64,000 bases of DNA from Mixophyes australis (Eukaryota; Chordata; Amphibia; Anura; Limnodynastidae), in NCBI GenBank assembly GCA_036250195.1, contig JAVHZZ010000002.1, forward strand, positions 274,292,960 to 274,356,959, read 5' to 3'. The position numbers and the translations under genes are program-made. The notes under the pieces are model-generated. The model saw nothing but the letters and a program-made list of their open reading frames with translations. It was not told where the DNA came from and searched no databases. Positions within the stretch are counted from its first letter, which is position 1. Each line of letters opens with the position of its first letter. This document shows, in pieces, positions 12,437 to 27,000 of the stretch.

Positions 12437-15400
12437 GTCTTCTGAATTTGCTGTCAAATTGTACGGTGTTATATAGGTTATACACAAAGAGAAGAGCTCC
12501 ATTGCTCCATTGCTAATTGTCATTGATGAAATATAAATACTAGGGCTGACAGGCTTAGCATTCTGAATTTTCAGTCAATTTCTACGAAGTTACATAGGTT
12601 GCACACAAAGAGGAGCGCTCCATTGTTCCATTGCTAATTGTCATTGCTGAAATACAAATACTAGGGCTGTGAGGCTTGGTCTTCTGAATTTGCAGTCAAA
12701 TTGTATAGTGTTATATAGGTTACACACAAAGAGGAGAGCTCTATTGCTCCATTGCTAATTGTCATTGATGAAATATAAATGCTAGGCCTGGCAGGCTTGG
12801 TCATCTGAATTTACAGTCAAATTGTACGGTGTTACATAGGTTGCACACAAAGAGAAACGCTCCATTGCTAATTGTCATTGCTGAAATGCAAGTACTAGGG
12901 CTGTCAGTCTTGGTCTTCTGAATTTGCAGACAAATTGTACAGTGTTACATAGTTTACATACAAAAAGGAAAGCTCCATTGCTCCATTGTTAATTGTCATT
13001 GATGAAATAGAAATGCTAGGGCTGGCAGTCTTGTCATCTGAATTAGAAGTCAAATTGTACTGTGTTATATAGGTAACACACAAAGAGGAGAGCTCCATCG
13101 CTACATTGCTAATTGTCATTGATGAAATACAAATACTAGGGCTGGCAGCCTTGGTCATCTGAATTTGCAGTCAAATTGTACGATGTTATATAGGTAATAC
13201 ACAAAGAGGAGAGCTCAATTGCTACATTGCTAATTGTCGTTGATGAAATACAAATACTAGGGCTGGCAGGCTTGGTCATCTGAATTTGCAGTGAAATTGT
13301 ACGGTGTTACATAGGTTGCACACAAAGAGGAGCGCTCTGTTGCTCCATTGCTAATTGTCATTGATGAAATAAAGTACTAGGGCTGTCAGGATTGGTCTTT
13401 TGAGTTTGCACTCCAATTGTTCGAGGTTATATAGGTTACACACAAAGAGGAGAGCTCAATTGTTAATTGTCATTGCTGAAATAGAAATACTAGGGCTGAC
13501 AGGCTTGGCCTTCTCAATTTTCAGTCAAATTGTACGGTGTTACATAGGTTGCACACAAAGAGGAGCACTCCATTGCTAATTGTCATTGCTGAAATACAAA
13601 TACTAGGGCTGGGAGGCTTGGTCTTCTGAATTAGAAGCCAAATTGTACTGTGTTATATAGGTAACACACAAAGAGGAGAGCTCCATCGCTACATTGCTAA
13701 TTGTCATTGATGAAATAGAAATACTAGGGCTGGCAGGCTTGGTCATCTGAATTTGCAGTCAAATTGTATGATGTTATATAGGTAACACACAAAGAGGAGA
13801 GCTCAATTGCTACATTGCTAATTGTCATTGCTGAAATAGAAATACTAGGGCTGGGAGGCTTGGTCTTCTGAATTTGCAGTCAAATTGTACGGTGTTACAT
13901 AGGTTGCACACAAAGAGGAGCGCTCTGTTGCTCCATTGCTAATTGTCATTGATGTAATACAAGTACTAGAGCTGTCAGGATTGGTCTTTTGAGTTTGCAC
14001 TCAAATTGTACGAGGTTATATAGGTTACACACAAAGAGGAGAGCTCAATTGCTTCATTGCTAATTGTCATAGCTGAAATAGAAATACTAGGGCTGACAGG
14101 CTTGGTCTTCTGAATTTTCAGTCAATTTGTACGGAGTTACATAGGTTGCACACAAAGAGGAGCGCTCCATTGCTCCATTGCTAATTGTCATTGCTGAAAT
14201 ACAAATACTAAGGCTGTCAGGCCTGGCCTTCTCAATTTTCAGTCAAATTGTACGGTGTTATATATATTACACAAAGAGGAGAGCTCCATCGCTACATTGC
14301 TAATTGTCATTGATGAAATAGAAATACTAGGGCTGGCAGGCTTGGTCATCTGAATTTGCAGTCAAATTGTATGATGTTATATAGGTAACACACAAAGAGG
14401 AGAGCTTAATTGCTACATTGCTAATTGTCATTGCTGAAATAGAAATACTAGGGCTGGGAGGCTTGGTCTTCTGAATTTGCAGTCAATTGTACAGTGTTAT
14501 ATAGGTTACACACAAAGAAGAGAGCTCCATTGCTAATTGTCATTGCTGAAATACAAATACTAGGGCTGGCAGGTTGGTCATCTGAATTTGCAGTCAAATT
14601 GTACGGTGTTACATAGGTTGCACACAAAGAGGAGCGCTCTGTTGCTCCATTGCTAATTGTCATTGATGTAATACAAGTACTAGAGCTGTCAGGATTGGTC
14701 TTTTGAGTTTGCACTCAAATTGTACGAGGTTATATAGGTTACACACAAAGAGGAGAGCTCAATTGCTTCATTGCTAATTGTCATTGCTGAAATAGAAATA
14801 CTAGGGCTGACAGGCTTGGTCTTCTGAATTTTCAGTCAATTTGTACGGAGTTACATAGGTTGCACACAAAGAGGAGCGCTCCATTGCTCCATTGCTAATT
14901 GTCATTGCTGAAATACAAATACTAAGGCTGACAGGCTTAGTTTTCTGAATTTGCAGTCAAATTGTACGGTGTTATATAGGTTACACACAAACAGGAGTGC
15001 TCCATTGCTCCATTGCTAATTGTCATTGATGAAATACAATTACTAGGGCTGACAGGCTTGGTTATCTGAATTTTCAGTCAATTTCTATTGGAGTTACATA
15101 GGTTGCACACAAAGAGGAGCACTCCATTGCTCCATATCTAATTGTCATTGCTGAAATACAAACACTAGGGCTAAGAGGCTTGGTCTTCTGAATTTGCAGT
15201 TAAATCATTCGGTGTTATATAATTTACACACAAAGAGGAGAGCTCCATTGCTCCATTGCTAATTGTCATTGCTGAAATACAATTACTAGGGCTGGCAGCC
15301 TTGGTCATCTGAATTTGCAGTAAATTGTACAATGTTATATAGGTAATACAGAAAGAGGAGAGCGCCATGTCTCCATTGCTAATTGTCTTTGTTGAAATAC

Positions 15401-18400
15401 AAATACAAGGCCTGGGAGGCTTGGTGTAAATCTGCAGTCAATTTCTACAGTGTTATATATGGTAACTTATAAAATGAAGAGCTCCGTTTCTCCATTGCTA
15501 AGTATTATTGCTGAAATACAAATACTAGGGCGGACAGGCTTGGTCTTCTGAATTTTCAGTCAATTTGTACGGAGTTGCATAGGTTGCACACAAAGAGGAG
15601 CGTTCCATTGTTCCATTGCTAATTGTCATTGCTGAAATATAAATACTAGGGCTGGGAGGCTTGGTCTTCTGAATTTGCTGTCAAATTGTACGGTGTTATA
15701 TAGGTTATACACAAAGAGAAGAGCTCCATTGCTCCATTGCTAATTGTCATTGATGAAATATAAATACTAGGGCTGACAGGCTTAGCATTCTGAATTTTCA
15801 GTCAATTTCTACGAAGTTACATAGGTTGCACACAAAGAGGAGCGCTCCATTGTTCCATTGCTAATTGTCATTGCTGAAATACAAATACTAGGGCTGTGAG
15901 GCTTGGTCTTCTGAATTTGCAGTCAAATTGTATAGTGTTATATAGGTTACACACAAAGAGGAGAGCTCCATTGCTCCATTGCTAATTGTCATTGATGAAA
16001 TATAAATGCTAGGCCTGGCAGGCTTGGTCATCTGAATTTACAGTCAAATTGTACGGTGTTACATAGGTTGCACACAAAGAGGAGCGCTCCATTGCTAATT
16101 GTCATTGCTGAAATGCAAGTACTAGGGCTGTCAGTCTTGGTCTTCTGAATTTGCAGACAAATTGTACAGTGTTACATAGTTTACATACAAAAAGGAAAGC
16201 TCCATTGCTCCATTGTTAATTGTCATTGATGAAATAGAAATGCTAGGGCTGGCAGGCTTGTCATCTGAATTAGAAGTCAAATTGTACTGTGTTATATAGG
16301 TAACACACAAAGAGGAGAGCTCCATCGCTACATTGCTAATTGTCATTGATGAAATACAAATACTAGGGCTGGCAGCCTTGGTCATCTGAATTTGCAGTCA
16401 AATTGTACGATGTTATATAGGTAATACACAAAGAGGAGAGCTCAATTGCTACATTGCTAATTGTCGTTGATGAAATACAAATACTAGGGCTGGGAGGCTT
16501 GGTCATCTGAATTTGCAGTGAAATTGTACGGTGTTACATAGGTTGCACACAAAGAGGAGCGCTCTGTTGCTCCATTGCTAATTGTCATTGATGAAATAAA
16601 GTACTAGGGCTGTCAGGATTGGTCTTTTGAGTTTGCACTCCAATTGTTCGAGGTTATATAGGTTACACACAAAGAGGAGAGCTCAATTGTTAATTGTCAT
16701 TGCTGAAATAGAAATACTAGGGCTGACAGGCTTGGCCTTCTCAATTTTCAGTCAAATTGTACGGTGTTACATAGGTTGCACACAAAGAGGAGCACTCCAT
16801 TGCTAATTGTCATTTCTGAAATACAAATACTAGGGCTGGGAGGCTTGGTCTTCTGAATTAGAAGCCAAATTGTACTGTGTTATATAGGTAACACACAAAG
16901 AGGAGAGCTCCATCGCTACATTGCTAATTGTCATTGATGAAATAGAAATACTAGGGCTGGCAGGCTTGGTCATCTGAATTTGCAGTCAAATTGTATGATG
17001 TTATATAGGTAACACACAAAGAGGAGAGCTCAATTGCTACATTGCTAATTGTCATTGCTGAAATAGAAATACTAGGGCTGGGAGGCTTGGTCTTCTGAAT
17101 TTGCAGTCAAATTGTACGGTGTTACATAGGTTGCACACAAAGAGGAGCGCTCTGTTGCTCCATTGCTAATTGTCATTGATGTAATACAAGTACTAGAGCT
17201 GTCAGGATTGGTCTTTTGAGTTTGCACTCAAATTGTACGAGGTTATATAGGTTACACACAAAGAGGAGAGCTCAATTGCTTCATTGCTAATTGTCATAGC
17301 TGAAATAGAAATACTAGGGCTGACAGGCTTGGTCTTCTGAATTTTCAGTCAATTTGTACGGAGTTACATAGGTTGCACACAAAGAGGAGCGCTCCATTGC
17401 TCCATTGCTAATTGTCATTGCTGAAATACAAATACTAAGGCTGTCAGGCCTGGCCTTCTCAATTTTCAGTCAAATTGTACGGTGTTATATATATTACACA
17501 AAGAGGAGAGCTCCATCGCTACATTGCTAATTGTCATTGATGAAATAGAAATACTAGGGCTGGCAGGCTTGGTCATCTGAATTTGCAGTCAAATTGTATG
17601 ATGTTATATAGGTAACACACAAAGAGGAGAGCTTAATTGCTACATTGCTAATTGTCATTGCTGAAATAGAAATACTAGGGCTGGGAGGCTTGGTCTTCTG
17701 AATTTGCAGTCAATTGTACAGTGTTATATAGGTTACACACAAAGAAGAGAGCTCCATTGCTAATTGTCATTGCTGAAATACAAATACTAGGGCTGGCAGG
17801 TTGGTCATCTGAATTTGCAGTCAAATTGTACGGTGTTACATAGGTTGCACACAAAGAGGAGCGCTCTGTTGCTCCATTGCTAATTGTCATTGATGTAATA
17901 CAAGTACTAGAGCTGTCAGGATTGGTCTTTTGAGTTTGCACTCAAATTGTACGAGGTTATATAGGTTACACACAAAGAGGAGAGCTCAATTGCTTCATTG
18001 CTAATTGTCATAGCTGAAATAGAAATACTAGGGCTGACAGGCTTGGTCTTCTGAATTTTCAGTCAATTTGTACGGAGTTACATAGGTTGCACACAAAGAG
18101 GAGCGCTCCATTGCTCCATTGCTAATTGTCATTGCTGAAATACAAATACTAAGGCTGTCAGGCCTGGCCTTCTCAATTTTCAGTCAAATTGTACGGTGTT
18201 ATATATATTACACAAAGAGGAGAGCTCCATCGCTACATTGCTAATTGTCATTGATGAAATAGAAATACTAGGGCTGGCAGGCTTGGTCATCTGAATTTGC
18301 AGTCAAATTGTATGATGTTATATAGGTAACACACAAAGAGGAGAGCTTAATTGCTACATTGCTAATTGTCATTGCTGAAATAGAAATACTAGGGCTGGGA

Positions 18401-19618
18401 GGCTTGGTCTTCTGAATTTGCAGTCAATTGTACAGTGTTATATAGGTTACACACAAAGAAGAGAGCTCCATTGCTAATTGTCATTGCTGAAATACAAATA
18501 CTAGGGCTGGCAGGTTGGTCATCTGAATTTGCAGTCAAATTGTACGGTGTTACATAGGTTGCACACAAAGAGGAGCGCTCTGTTGCTCCATTGCTAATTG
18601 TCATTGATGTAATACAAGTACTAGAGCTGTCAGGATTGGTCTTTTGAGTTTGCACTCAAATTGTACGAGGTTATATAGGTTACACACAAAGAGGAGAGCT
18701 CAATTGCTTCATTGCTAATTGTCATTGCTGAAATAGAAATACTAGGGCTGACAGGCTTGGTCTTCTGAATTTTCAGTCAATTTGTACGGAGTTACATAGG
18801 TTGCACACAAAGAGGAGCGCTCCATTGCTCCATTGCTAATTGTCATTGCTGAAATACAAATACTAAGGCTGACAGGCTTAGTTTTCTGAATTTGCAGTCA
18901 AATTGTACGGTGTTATATAGGTTACACACAAACAGGAGTGCTCCATTGCTCCATTGCTAATTGTCATTGATGAAATACAATTACTAGGGCTGACAGGCTT
19001 GGTTATCTGAATTTTCAGTCAATTTCTATTGGAGTTACATAGGTTGCACACAAAGAGGAGCACTCCATTGCTCCATATCTAATTGTCATTGCTGAAATAC
19101 AAACACTAGGGCTAAGAGGCTTGGTCTTCTGAATTTGCAGTTAAATCATTCGGTGTTATATAATTTACACACAAAGAGGAGAGCTCCATTGCTCCATTGC
19201 TAATTGTCATTGCTGAAATACAATTACTAGGGCTGGCAGCCTTGGTCATCTGAATTTGCAGTAAATTGTACAATGTTATATAGGTAATACAGAAAGAGGA
19301 GAGCGCCATGTCTCCATTGCTAATTGTCTTTGTTGAAATACAAATACAAGGCCTGGGAGGCTTGGTGTAAATCTGCAGTCAATTTCTACAGTGTTATATA
19401 TGGTAACTTATAAAATGAAGAGCTCCGTTTCTCCATTGCTAAGTATTATTGCTGAAATACAAATACTAGGGCGGACAGGCTTGGTCTTCTGAATTTTCAG
19501 TCAATTTGTACGGAGTTACATAGGTTGCACACAAAGAGGAGCGTTCCATTGTTCCATTGCTAATTGTCATTGCTGAAATATAAATACTAGGGCTGGGAGG
19601 CTTGGTCTTCTGAATTTG
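12437..19618. repeat. Higher-order duplication, 3,227 bp, second copy expanded by 714 bp
   Basis: Sequence from about 12,437 to 15,663 recurs from about 15,664. The offset is 3,227 at the start and 3,941 after about 18,000, because the second copy carries one extra 714-bp block. The second copy ends near 19,618, where CAGTCAAATTGTATAG replaces CTGTCAAATTGTACGG. Landmarks shared at these offsets include TTCGAGGTTATATAGG, the monomer beginning CATGTCTCCATTGC, and GCCTGGGAGGCTTGGTG. Confidence 0.9.
17215..18642. repeat. 714-bp tandem repeat, two full copies inside the second 3,227-bp unit
   Basis: The rare string GAGCTGTCAGGATTGG occurs at about 17,198, 17,912 and 18,626, each 714 bp apart. The two intervals between them are identical as far as I could compare. 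In the first 3,227-bp unit the string occurs only twice (13,969 and 14,683). One extra unit was therefore gained after the 3,227-bp duplication. A marker TAGCTGAAAT replaces TTGCTGAAAT in all but the last copy of each series, which suits unequal exchange. Boundaries are approximate. Confidence 0.85.
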
Positions 19619-22600
19619 CAGTCAAATTGTATAGTGTTATATAGGTTACACACAAAGAGGAGAGCTCCATTGCTCCATTGCTAATTGTCGTTGATGAAAT
19701 ACAAATGCTAGGCCTGGCAGGCTTGGTCATCTGAATTTACTGTCAAATTGTACGGTGTTACATAGGTTGCACACAAAGAGGAGCACTCCATTGCTAATTG
19801 TCATTGCTGAAATGCAAGTACTAGGGCTGTCAGTCTTGGTCTTCTGAATTTGCAGACAAATTCTACAGTGTAACATAGGTTACACACAAAAAGGAAAGCT
19901 CCATTGCTCCATTGTTAATTGTCATTGATGAAATAGAAATGTTAGGGCTGGCAGTCTTGTTATCTGAATTAGAAGTCAAATTGTACGATGTTATAAAGGT
20001 TACACACAAAGAAGAGAGCTCCATTGCTCCATTGCTATTTGTCATGGCTGAAATTGAAATACTAAGGCTGGCAGGCTTGTCTTCTGAATTAGAAGTCAAA
20101 TTATACTGTGTTATATAGGTAACACACAAAGAGGAGAGCTCCATCGCTACATTGCTAATTGTCATTGATGAAATACAAATACTAGGGCTGGCAGGCTTGG
20201 TCTTCTGAATTTACAGTAAAATTGTACGATGTTATATAGGTAATACACAAAGAGGAGAGCTCTATTACTCCATTGCTAATTTTCATTGCTGAAACACAAG
20301 TACTAGGACTGACAGGCTTGGTCTTCTGAGTTTTCAGTCATTTTGTACAGTGTTATATAGAATGCCCACAAAGAGGAGAGCTCCTTTGCTCCATTGCTAA
20401 TTGTCATTGATTAAATACAAATGCTAGGCCACGCAGGCTTGTTCATCTGAATTTGCAGTCAAATTGTACGGTGTTATATAGGTTACATACAAAGAGGAGC
20501 TCTCCATTGCTCCATTGTTAATTGTCATTGACAAAATATAAATGCTAGGGCTGGCAGGCTTGGTCATCTGAATGTTCAGTCATTTTTTACGGTGTTACAT
20601 AGGTTGCACACAAAGAGTAGAGCTCCATTGCTCCATTGCTAATTGTCATTGATTAAATACAAATGCTAGGCCACGCAGGCTTGTTCATCTGAATTTACAG
20701 TCAAATTGTACGGTGTTATATAGGTTACATACAAAGAGGAGCACTCCATTGCTCCATTGTTAATTGTCATTGACAAAATACAAATGCTAGGGCTGGCAGG
20801 CTTGGTCATCTGAATTTTCAGTCATTTTTTACGATGTTACATAGGTTGCACACAAAGAGTAGAGCTCCATTGCTCCATTGCTAATTGTCATTGATTAAAT
20901 ACAAATGCTAGGCCACGCAGGCTTGTTCATCTGAATTTGCAGTCAAATTGTACGGTGTTATATAGGTTACATACAAAGAGGAGCGCTCCATTGCTCCATT
21001 GTTAATTGTCATTGATGAAATACAAGTAATAGGGCTGCCAGGTTTAGTCTTCTGAATTTTCAGTCAAATTGTGCGGTGTTACATAGGTTGTCCACAAAGA
21101 GGAGAGCTCCATTGCTCCATTGCTAATTGTCATTGATGAAATACAAATGCTAGGCCGTGCAGGCTTGGTCATCTGAATTTGCAGTCAAATTGTAAGGTGT
21201 TATATAGGTTACACACAAAGAGGAGCGCTCCATTGCTCCATTGCTAATTGTCATTGATGAAATACAAATGCTAGGGCTGGCAGGCTTGGTCATCTGAATT
21301 TACTGTCAAATTGTACGGTGTTACATAGGTTGCACACAAAGAGTAGAGCTCCATTGCTCCATTGTTAATTGTCATTGATGGAATATAAATGCTAGGGCTG
21401 GCAGGCTTGGTCATCTGAATTTGCAGTCAAATTGTAGGGTGTTACATAGGTTGCACACAAAGAGTAGAGCTCCATTGCTCCATTGCTAATTGTCATTGCT
21501 GAAATACAATTTCTAGGGCTGGCATGCTTTGTCATCTGAATTTTCAGTAATTTTTTATGGTGTTACATAGTTTGCACACAAAGAGTAGAGCTACATTGCT
21601 CCATTGTTAATTGTCATTGATGAAATATAAATGCAAGGGCTGTCAGTCTTGATCTTCTGAATTTGCAGTGAAATTGTATGGTGTTATATAGGTTACACAC
21701 AAAGAGGAAAGCTCCATTGCTCCATTGTTAATTGTCATTGATGAAATACAAATGCTAGGGCTGGCAGGCTTGGTCATCTGAATTTTCAGTCAAATTATAC
21801 GGTATTACATAGGTTGCATACAAAGAGGAGCACTCTATTGCTCCATTGCTAATTGTCATTGATGAAATACAATTACTAGGGCTGACAGGCTTGGTCTTCT
21901 GAATTTTCAGTCAATTTATATTGGAGTTACATAGGTTGCACACAAAGAGGAGCACTCCATTGCTCCATATCTAATTGTCATTGCTGAAATACAAACACTA
22001 GGGCTGAGAGGCTTGGTCTTCTGAATTTGCAGTTAAATCATTCAGTGTTATATAATTTACACACAAAGAGGAGAGCTCCATTGCTCCATTGCTAATTGTC
22101 ATTGCTGAAATACAATTACTAGGGCTGGCAGCCTTGGTCATCTGAATTTGCAGTAAATTGTACGATGTTATATAGGTAATACAGAAAGAGGAGAGCGCCA
22201 TGTCTCCATTGCTAATTGTCTTTGTTGAAATACAAATACAAGGCCTGGGAGGCTTGGTGTAAATCTGCAGTCAATTTCTACAGTGTTATATATGGTAACT
22301 TATAAAATGAAGAGCTCCGTTGCTCCATTGCTAAGTATTATTGCTGAAATACAAATACTAGGGCTGACAGGCTTGGTCTTCTGAATTTTCAGTCAATTTG
22401 TACGGAGTTACATAGGTTGTACACAAAGAGGAGCGTTCCATTGTTCCATTGCTAATTGTCATTGCTGAAATATAAATACTAGGGCTGGGAGGCTTGGTCT
22501 TCTGAATTTGCAGTCAAATTGTATAGTGTTATATAGGTTACACACAAAGAGGAGAGCTCCATTGCTCCATTGCTAATTGTCGTTGATGAAATACAAATGC

Positions 22601-24082
22601 TAGGCCTGGCAGGCTTGGTCATCTGAATTTACTGTCAAATTGTACGGTGTTACATAGGTTGCACACAAAGAGGAGCACTCCATTGCTAATTGTCATTGCT
22701 GAAATGCAAGTACTAGGGCTGTCAGTCTTGGTCTTCTGAATTTGCAGACAAATTCTACAGTGTAACATAGGTTACACACAAAAAGGAAAGCTCCATTGCT
22801 CCATTGTTAATTGTCATTGATGAAATAGAAATGTTAGGGCTGGCAGTCTTGTTATCTGAATTAGAAGTCAAATTGTACGATGTTATAAAGGTTACACACA
22901 AAGAAGAGAGCTCCATTGCTCCATTGCTATTTGTCATTGCTGAAATTGAAATATTAAGGCTGGCAGGCTTGTCTTCTGAATTAGAAGTCAAATTGTACTG
23001 TGTTATATAGGTAACACACAAAGAGGAGAGCTCCATCGCTACATTGCTAATTGTCATTGATGAAATACAAATACTAGGGCTGGCAGGCTTGGTCATCTGA
23101 ATTTGCAGTAAAATTGTACGATGTTATATAGGTAATACACAAAGAGGAGAGCTCTATTACTCCATTGCTAATTTTCATTGCTGAAACACAAGTACTAGGA
23201 CTGACAGGCTTGGTCTTCTGAGTTTTCAGTCATTTTGTATGGTGTTATATAGAATGCCCACAAAGAGGAGAGCTCCTTTGCTCCATTGCTAATTGTCATT
23301 GATTAAATACAAATGCTAGGCCACGCAGGCTTGTTCATCTGAATTTGCAGTCAAATTGTACGGTGTTATATAGGTTACATACAAAGAGGAGCTCTCCATT
23401 GCTCCATTGTTAATGGTCATTGACAAAATATAAATGCTAGGGCTGGCAGGCTTGGTCATCTGAATGTTCAGTCATTTTTTACGGTGTTACATAGGTTGCA
23501 CACAAAGAGTAGAGCTCCATTGCTCCATTGCTAATTGTCATTGATTAAATACAAATGCTAGGCCACGCAGGCTTGTTCATCTGAATTTGCAGTCAAATTG
23601 TACGGTGTTATATAGGTTACATACAAAGAGGAGCACTCCATTGCTCCATTGTTAATTGTCATTGACAAAATATAAATGCTAGGGCTGGCAGGCTTGGTCA
23701 TCTGAATTTTCAGTCATTTTTTACGATGTTACATAGGTTGCACACAAAGAGTAGAGCTCCATTGCTCCATTGCTAATTGTCATTGATTAAATACAAATGC
23801 TAGGCCACGCAGGCTTGTTCATCTGAATTTGCAGTCAAATTGTACGGTGTTATATAGGTTACATACAAAGAGGAGCGCTCCATTGCTCCATTGTTAATTG
23901 TCATTGATGAAATACAAGTACTAGGGCTGCCAGGTTTAGTCTTCTGAATTTTCAGTCAAATTGTAGGGTGTTACATAGGTTGCACACAAAGAGTAGAGCT
24001 CCATTGCTCAATTGCTAATTGTCATTGCTGAAATACAATTTCTAGGGCTGGCATGCTTTGTCATCTGAATTTTCAGTAATTT
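18950..24082. repeat. Higher-order duplication, 2,892 bp, second copy with an internal deletion
   Basis: From about 18,950 the sequence recurs from about 21,842 at an offset of 2,892 bp. Shared landmarks are the TATTGGAGTTACATAGG monomer, the CCATGTCTCCATTGC monomer and the CCACGCAGGCTTG dimers. Copies differ by scattered substitutions, more than in the 3,075-bp or 6,539-bp blocks. In the second copy the sequence jumps near 23,965 from the TGCCAGGTTTAGTC monomer straight to the TGTAGGGTGTTACATAGG monomer. That omits about 360 bp (three monomers) present at about 21,075-21,435. Confidence 0.82.
20390..21000. repeat. Alternating-dimer stretch, 242-bp period
   Basis: CCACGCAGGCTTGTTCATC recurs at about 20,429, 20,671 and 20,913, exactly 242 bp apart. 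Each is followed by TATATAGGTTACATAC and then by a different monomer with GACAAAATA and TTACATAGGTTGCAC. Two monomer types therefore alternate here. The same dimers recur near 23,323, 23,565 and 23,807. Confidence 0.85.
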
Positions 24083-27000
24083 TTTACGGTGTTACATAGT
24101 TTGCACACAAAGAGTATAGCTACATTGCTCCATTGTTAATTGTCATTGATGAAATATAAATGCAAGGGCTGTCAGTCTTGATCTTCTGAATTTGCAGTGA
24201 AATTGTATGGTGTTATATAGCTTACACACAAAGAGGAAAGCTCCATTGCTCCATTGTTAATTGTCATTGATGAAATACAAATGCTAGGGCTGGCAGGCAT
24301 GGTCATCTGAATTTTCAGTCAAATTATACGGTATTACATAGGTTGCACACAAAGAGAAGCACTCTATTGCTCCATTGCTAATTGTCATTGCTGAAATAAA
24401 AGTACTAGGGCTGTCAGGCTTAGTCTTCTGAATTTGCTGTGAAATTGTACGGTGTTATATAGGTTATACACAAAGAGAAGAGCTCAATTGCTCCATTGCT
24501 AATTGTCATTGATGAAATACAAATACTAGGGCTGACAGGCTTGGTCTTCTGAATTTTCAGTCAATTTGTACGGAGTTACATAGGTTGCACACAAAGAGGA
24601 GCGTTCCATTGTTCCATTGCTAATTGTCATTGCTGAAATACAAATACTAGGGCTGGGAGGCTTGGTCTTCTGAATTTGCAGTCAAATTGTACGGTGTTAT
24701 ATAGGTTACACACAAAGAGGAGCGCTCCATTGCTCCATTGTTATATGTCATTGATGAAATACAAATGCTAGGGCTGGCAGGCTTGGTCATCTGAATTTTT
24801 AGTCAAATTGTACGGTTTTGTATAGGTTACACACAAAGAGTGGAGCTCTATTACTCCATTGCTAATTGTCATTGCTGAAACACAAGTACTAGGACTGACA
24901 GGCTTGGTCTTCTAAGTTTTCAGTCATTTTGTACGGTGTTACATATGGGATGCCCACAAAGAGGAGAGCTCCATTGCTCCATTGCTAATTGTCATTGATA
25001 AAATAGAAATGCTAGGCCACGCAGGCTTGTTCATCTGAATTTGCAGTCAAATTGTACGGTGTTATATAGGTTACATACAAAGAGGAGCGCTCCATTGCTC
25101 CATTGTTAATTGTCATTGACAAAATACAAATGCTAGGGCTGGCAGGCTTGGTCATCTGAATGTTCAGTCATTTTTTACTGTGTTACATAGGTTGCACACA
25201 AAGAGTAGAGCTCCATTGCTCCATTGCTAATTGTCATTGATGAAATATAAATGCTAGGGCTGGCAGGCTTGGTCATCTGAATTTGCAGTCAAATTGTAGG
25301 GTGTTACATAGGTTGCACACAAAGAGTAGAGCTCCATTGCTCCATTGCTAATTGTCATTGCTGAAATACAATTTCTAGGGCTGGCATGCTTGGTCATCTG
25401 AATTTTCAGTAATTTTTTACGGTGTTACATAGGTTGCACACAAAGAGTAGAGCTACATTGCTCCATTGTTAATTGTCATTGATGAAATATAAATGCTAGG
25501 GCTGTCAGTCTTGGTCTTCTGAATTTGCAGTGAAATTGTATGGTGTTATATAGGTTACACACAAAGAGGAAAGCTCCATTGCTCCATTGTTAATTGTCAT
25601 TGATGAAATACAAATGCTAGGGCTGGGAGGCTTGGTCATCTGAATTTTCAGTCATTTTTTACAGTGTTACATAGGTTGCACACAAAGAGTAGAGCTCCAT
25701 TGCTCCATTGTTAATTGTCATTGATGAAATACAAGTACTAGGGCTGCCAGGTTTAGTCTTCTGAATTTTCAGTCAAATTGTGCGGTGTTACATAGGTTGC
25801 CCACAAAGAGGAGAGCTCCATTGCTCCATTGCTAATTGTCATTGATGAAATACAAATGCTAGGCCACGCAGGCTTGGTCATCTGAATTTGCAGTCAAATT
25901 GTACGGTGTTATATAGGTTACACACAAAGAGGAGCGCTCCATTGCTAATTGTCGTTGATGAAATACAAATGCTAGGGCTGTCAGTCTTGGTCTTCTGAAT
26001 TTGGAGAGAAATGGTACGGTGTTGCATAGGTTACATAGAAAAAGGAAAGCTCCATTGTTAATTGTCATTGATGAAATATAAAAGCTAGAGTTGGCAAGCT
26101 TGGTCATCTGAATTTTCAGTCAAATTGTACGGTGTTATATAGGTTACACACAAAGAGGAGAGCTCCATTGCTCCATTGCTAATTGTCATTGATGAAATAC
26201 AAATGCTAGGGCTGGCAGGCTTGGTCTTATAAATTTGCAGACAAATTGTACGGTGTTATATAGGTTACACACAAAGAGGAGAATTCCATTGCTTCTTTTC
26301 TAATTGTCATTGCTGAAATAGAAATACCAGGGCTGGTAGACTTGTCTTCTGAATTTTCAGTCAATTTGTATGGTGTTATATAGGTTACACACAAAGAGAA
26401 GAGCTCCATATCTCCATTGCTAATTGTCACTGTTGAAATAGAAATACTAGGGCTGGGAGGCTTGGTGTAAATCTGCCGTAAATCTGTACAGTGTTATATA
26501 GGTAACTTACAAAATGAAGAGCTACATTGCTAATTATCATTGATGAAATACAAATACTCGGGCTGGCAGGCATGGTCATCTGAATTTTCAGTCAAATTGT
26601 ACGGTATTACATAGGTTGCACACAAAGAGGTGCACTCTATTGCTCCATTGCTAATTGTCATTGCTGAAATAAAAGTACTATGGCTGTCAGGCTTAGTCTT
26701 CTGAATTTGCTGTTAAATTATACGGTGTTATATAGGTTATACACAAAGAGAAGAGCTCCATTGCTCCATTGCTCCATTGCTAATTGTCATTAATGAAATA
26801 TAAATACTAGGGCTGACAGGCTTGGTCTTCTGAATTTTCAGTCAATTTGTACGGAGTTACATAGGTTGCACACAAAGAGGAGCGTTCCATTGTTCCATTG
26901 CTAATTGTCATTGCTGAAATACAAATACTAGGGCTTGGAGGCTTGGTCTTCTGAATTTGCAGTCAAATTGTATAGTGTTATATAGGTTGCACACAAAGAG

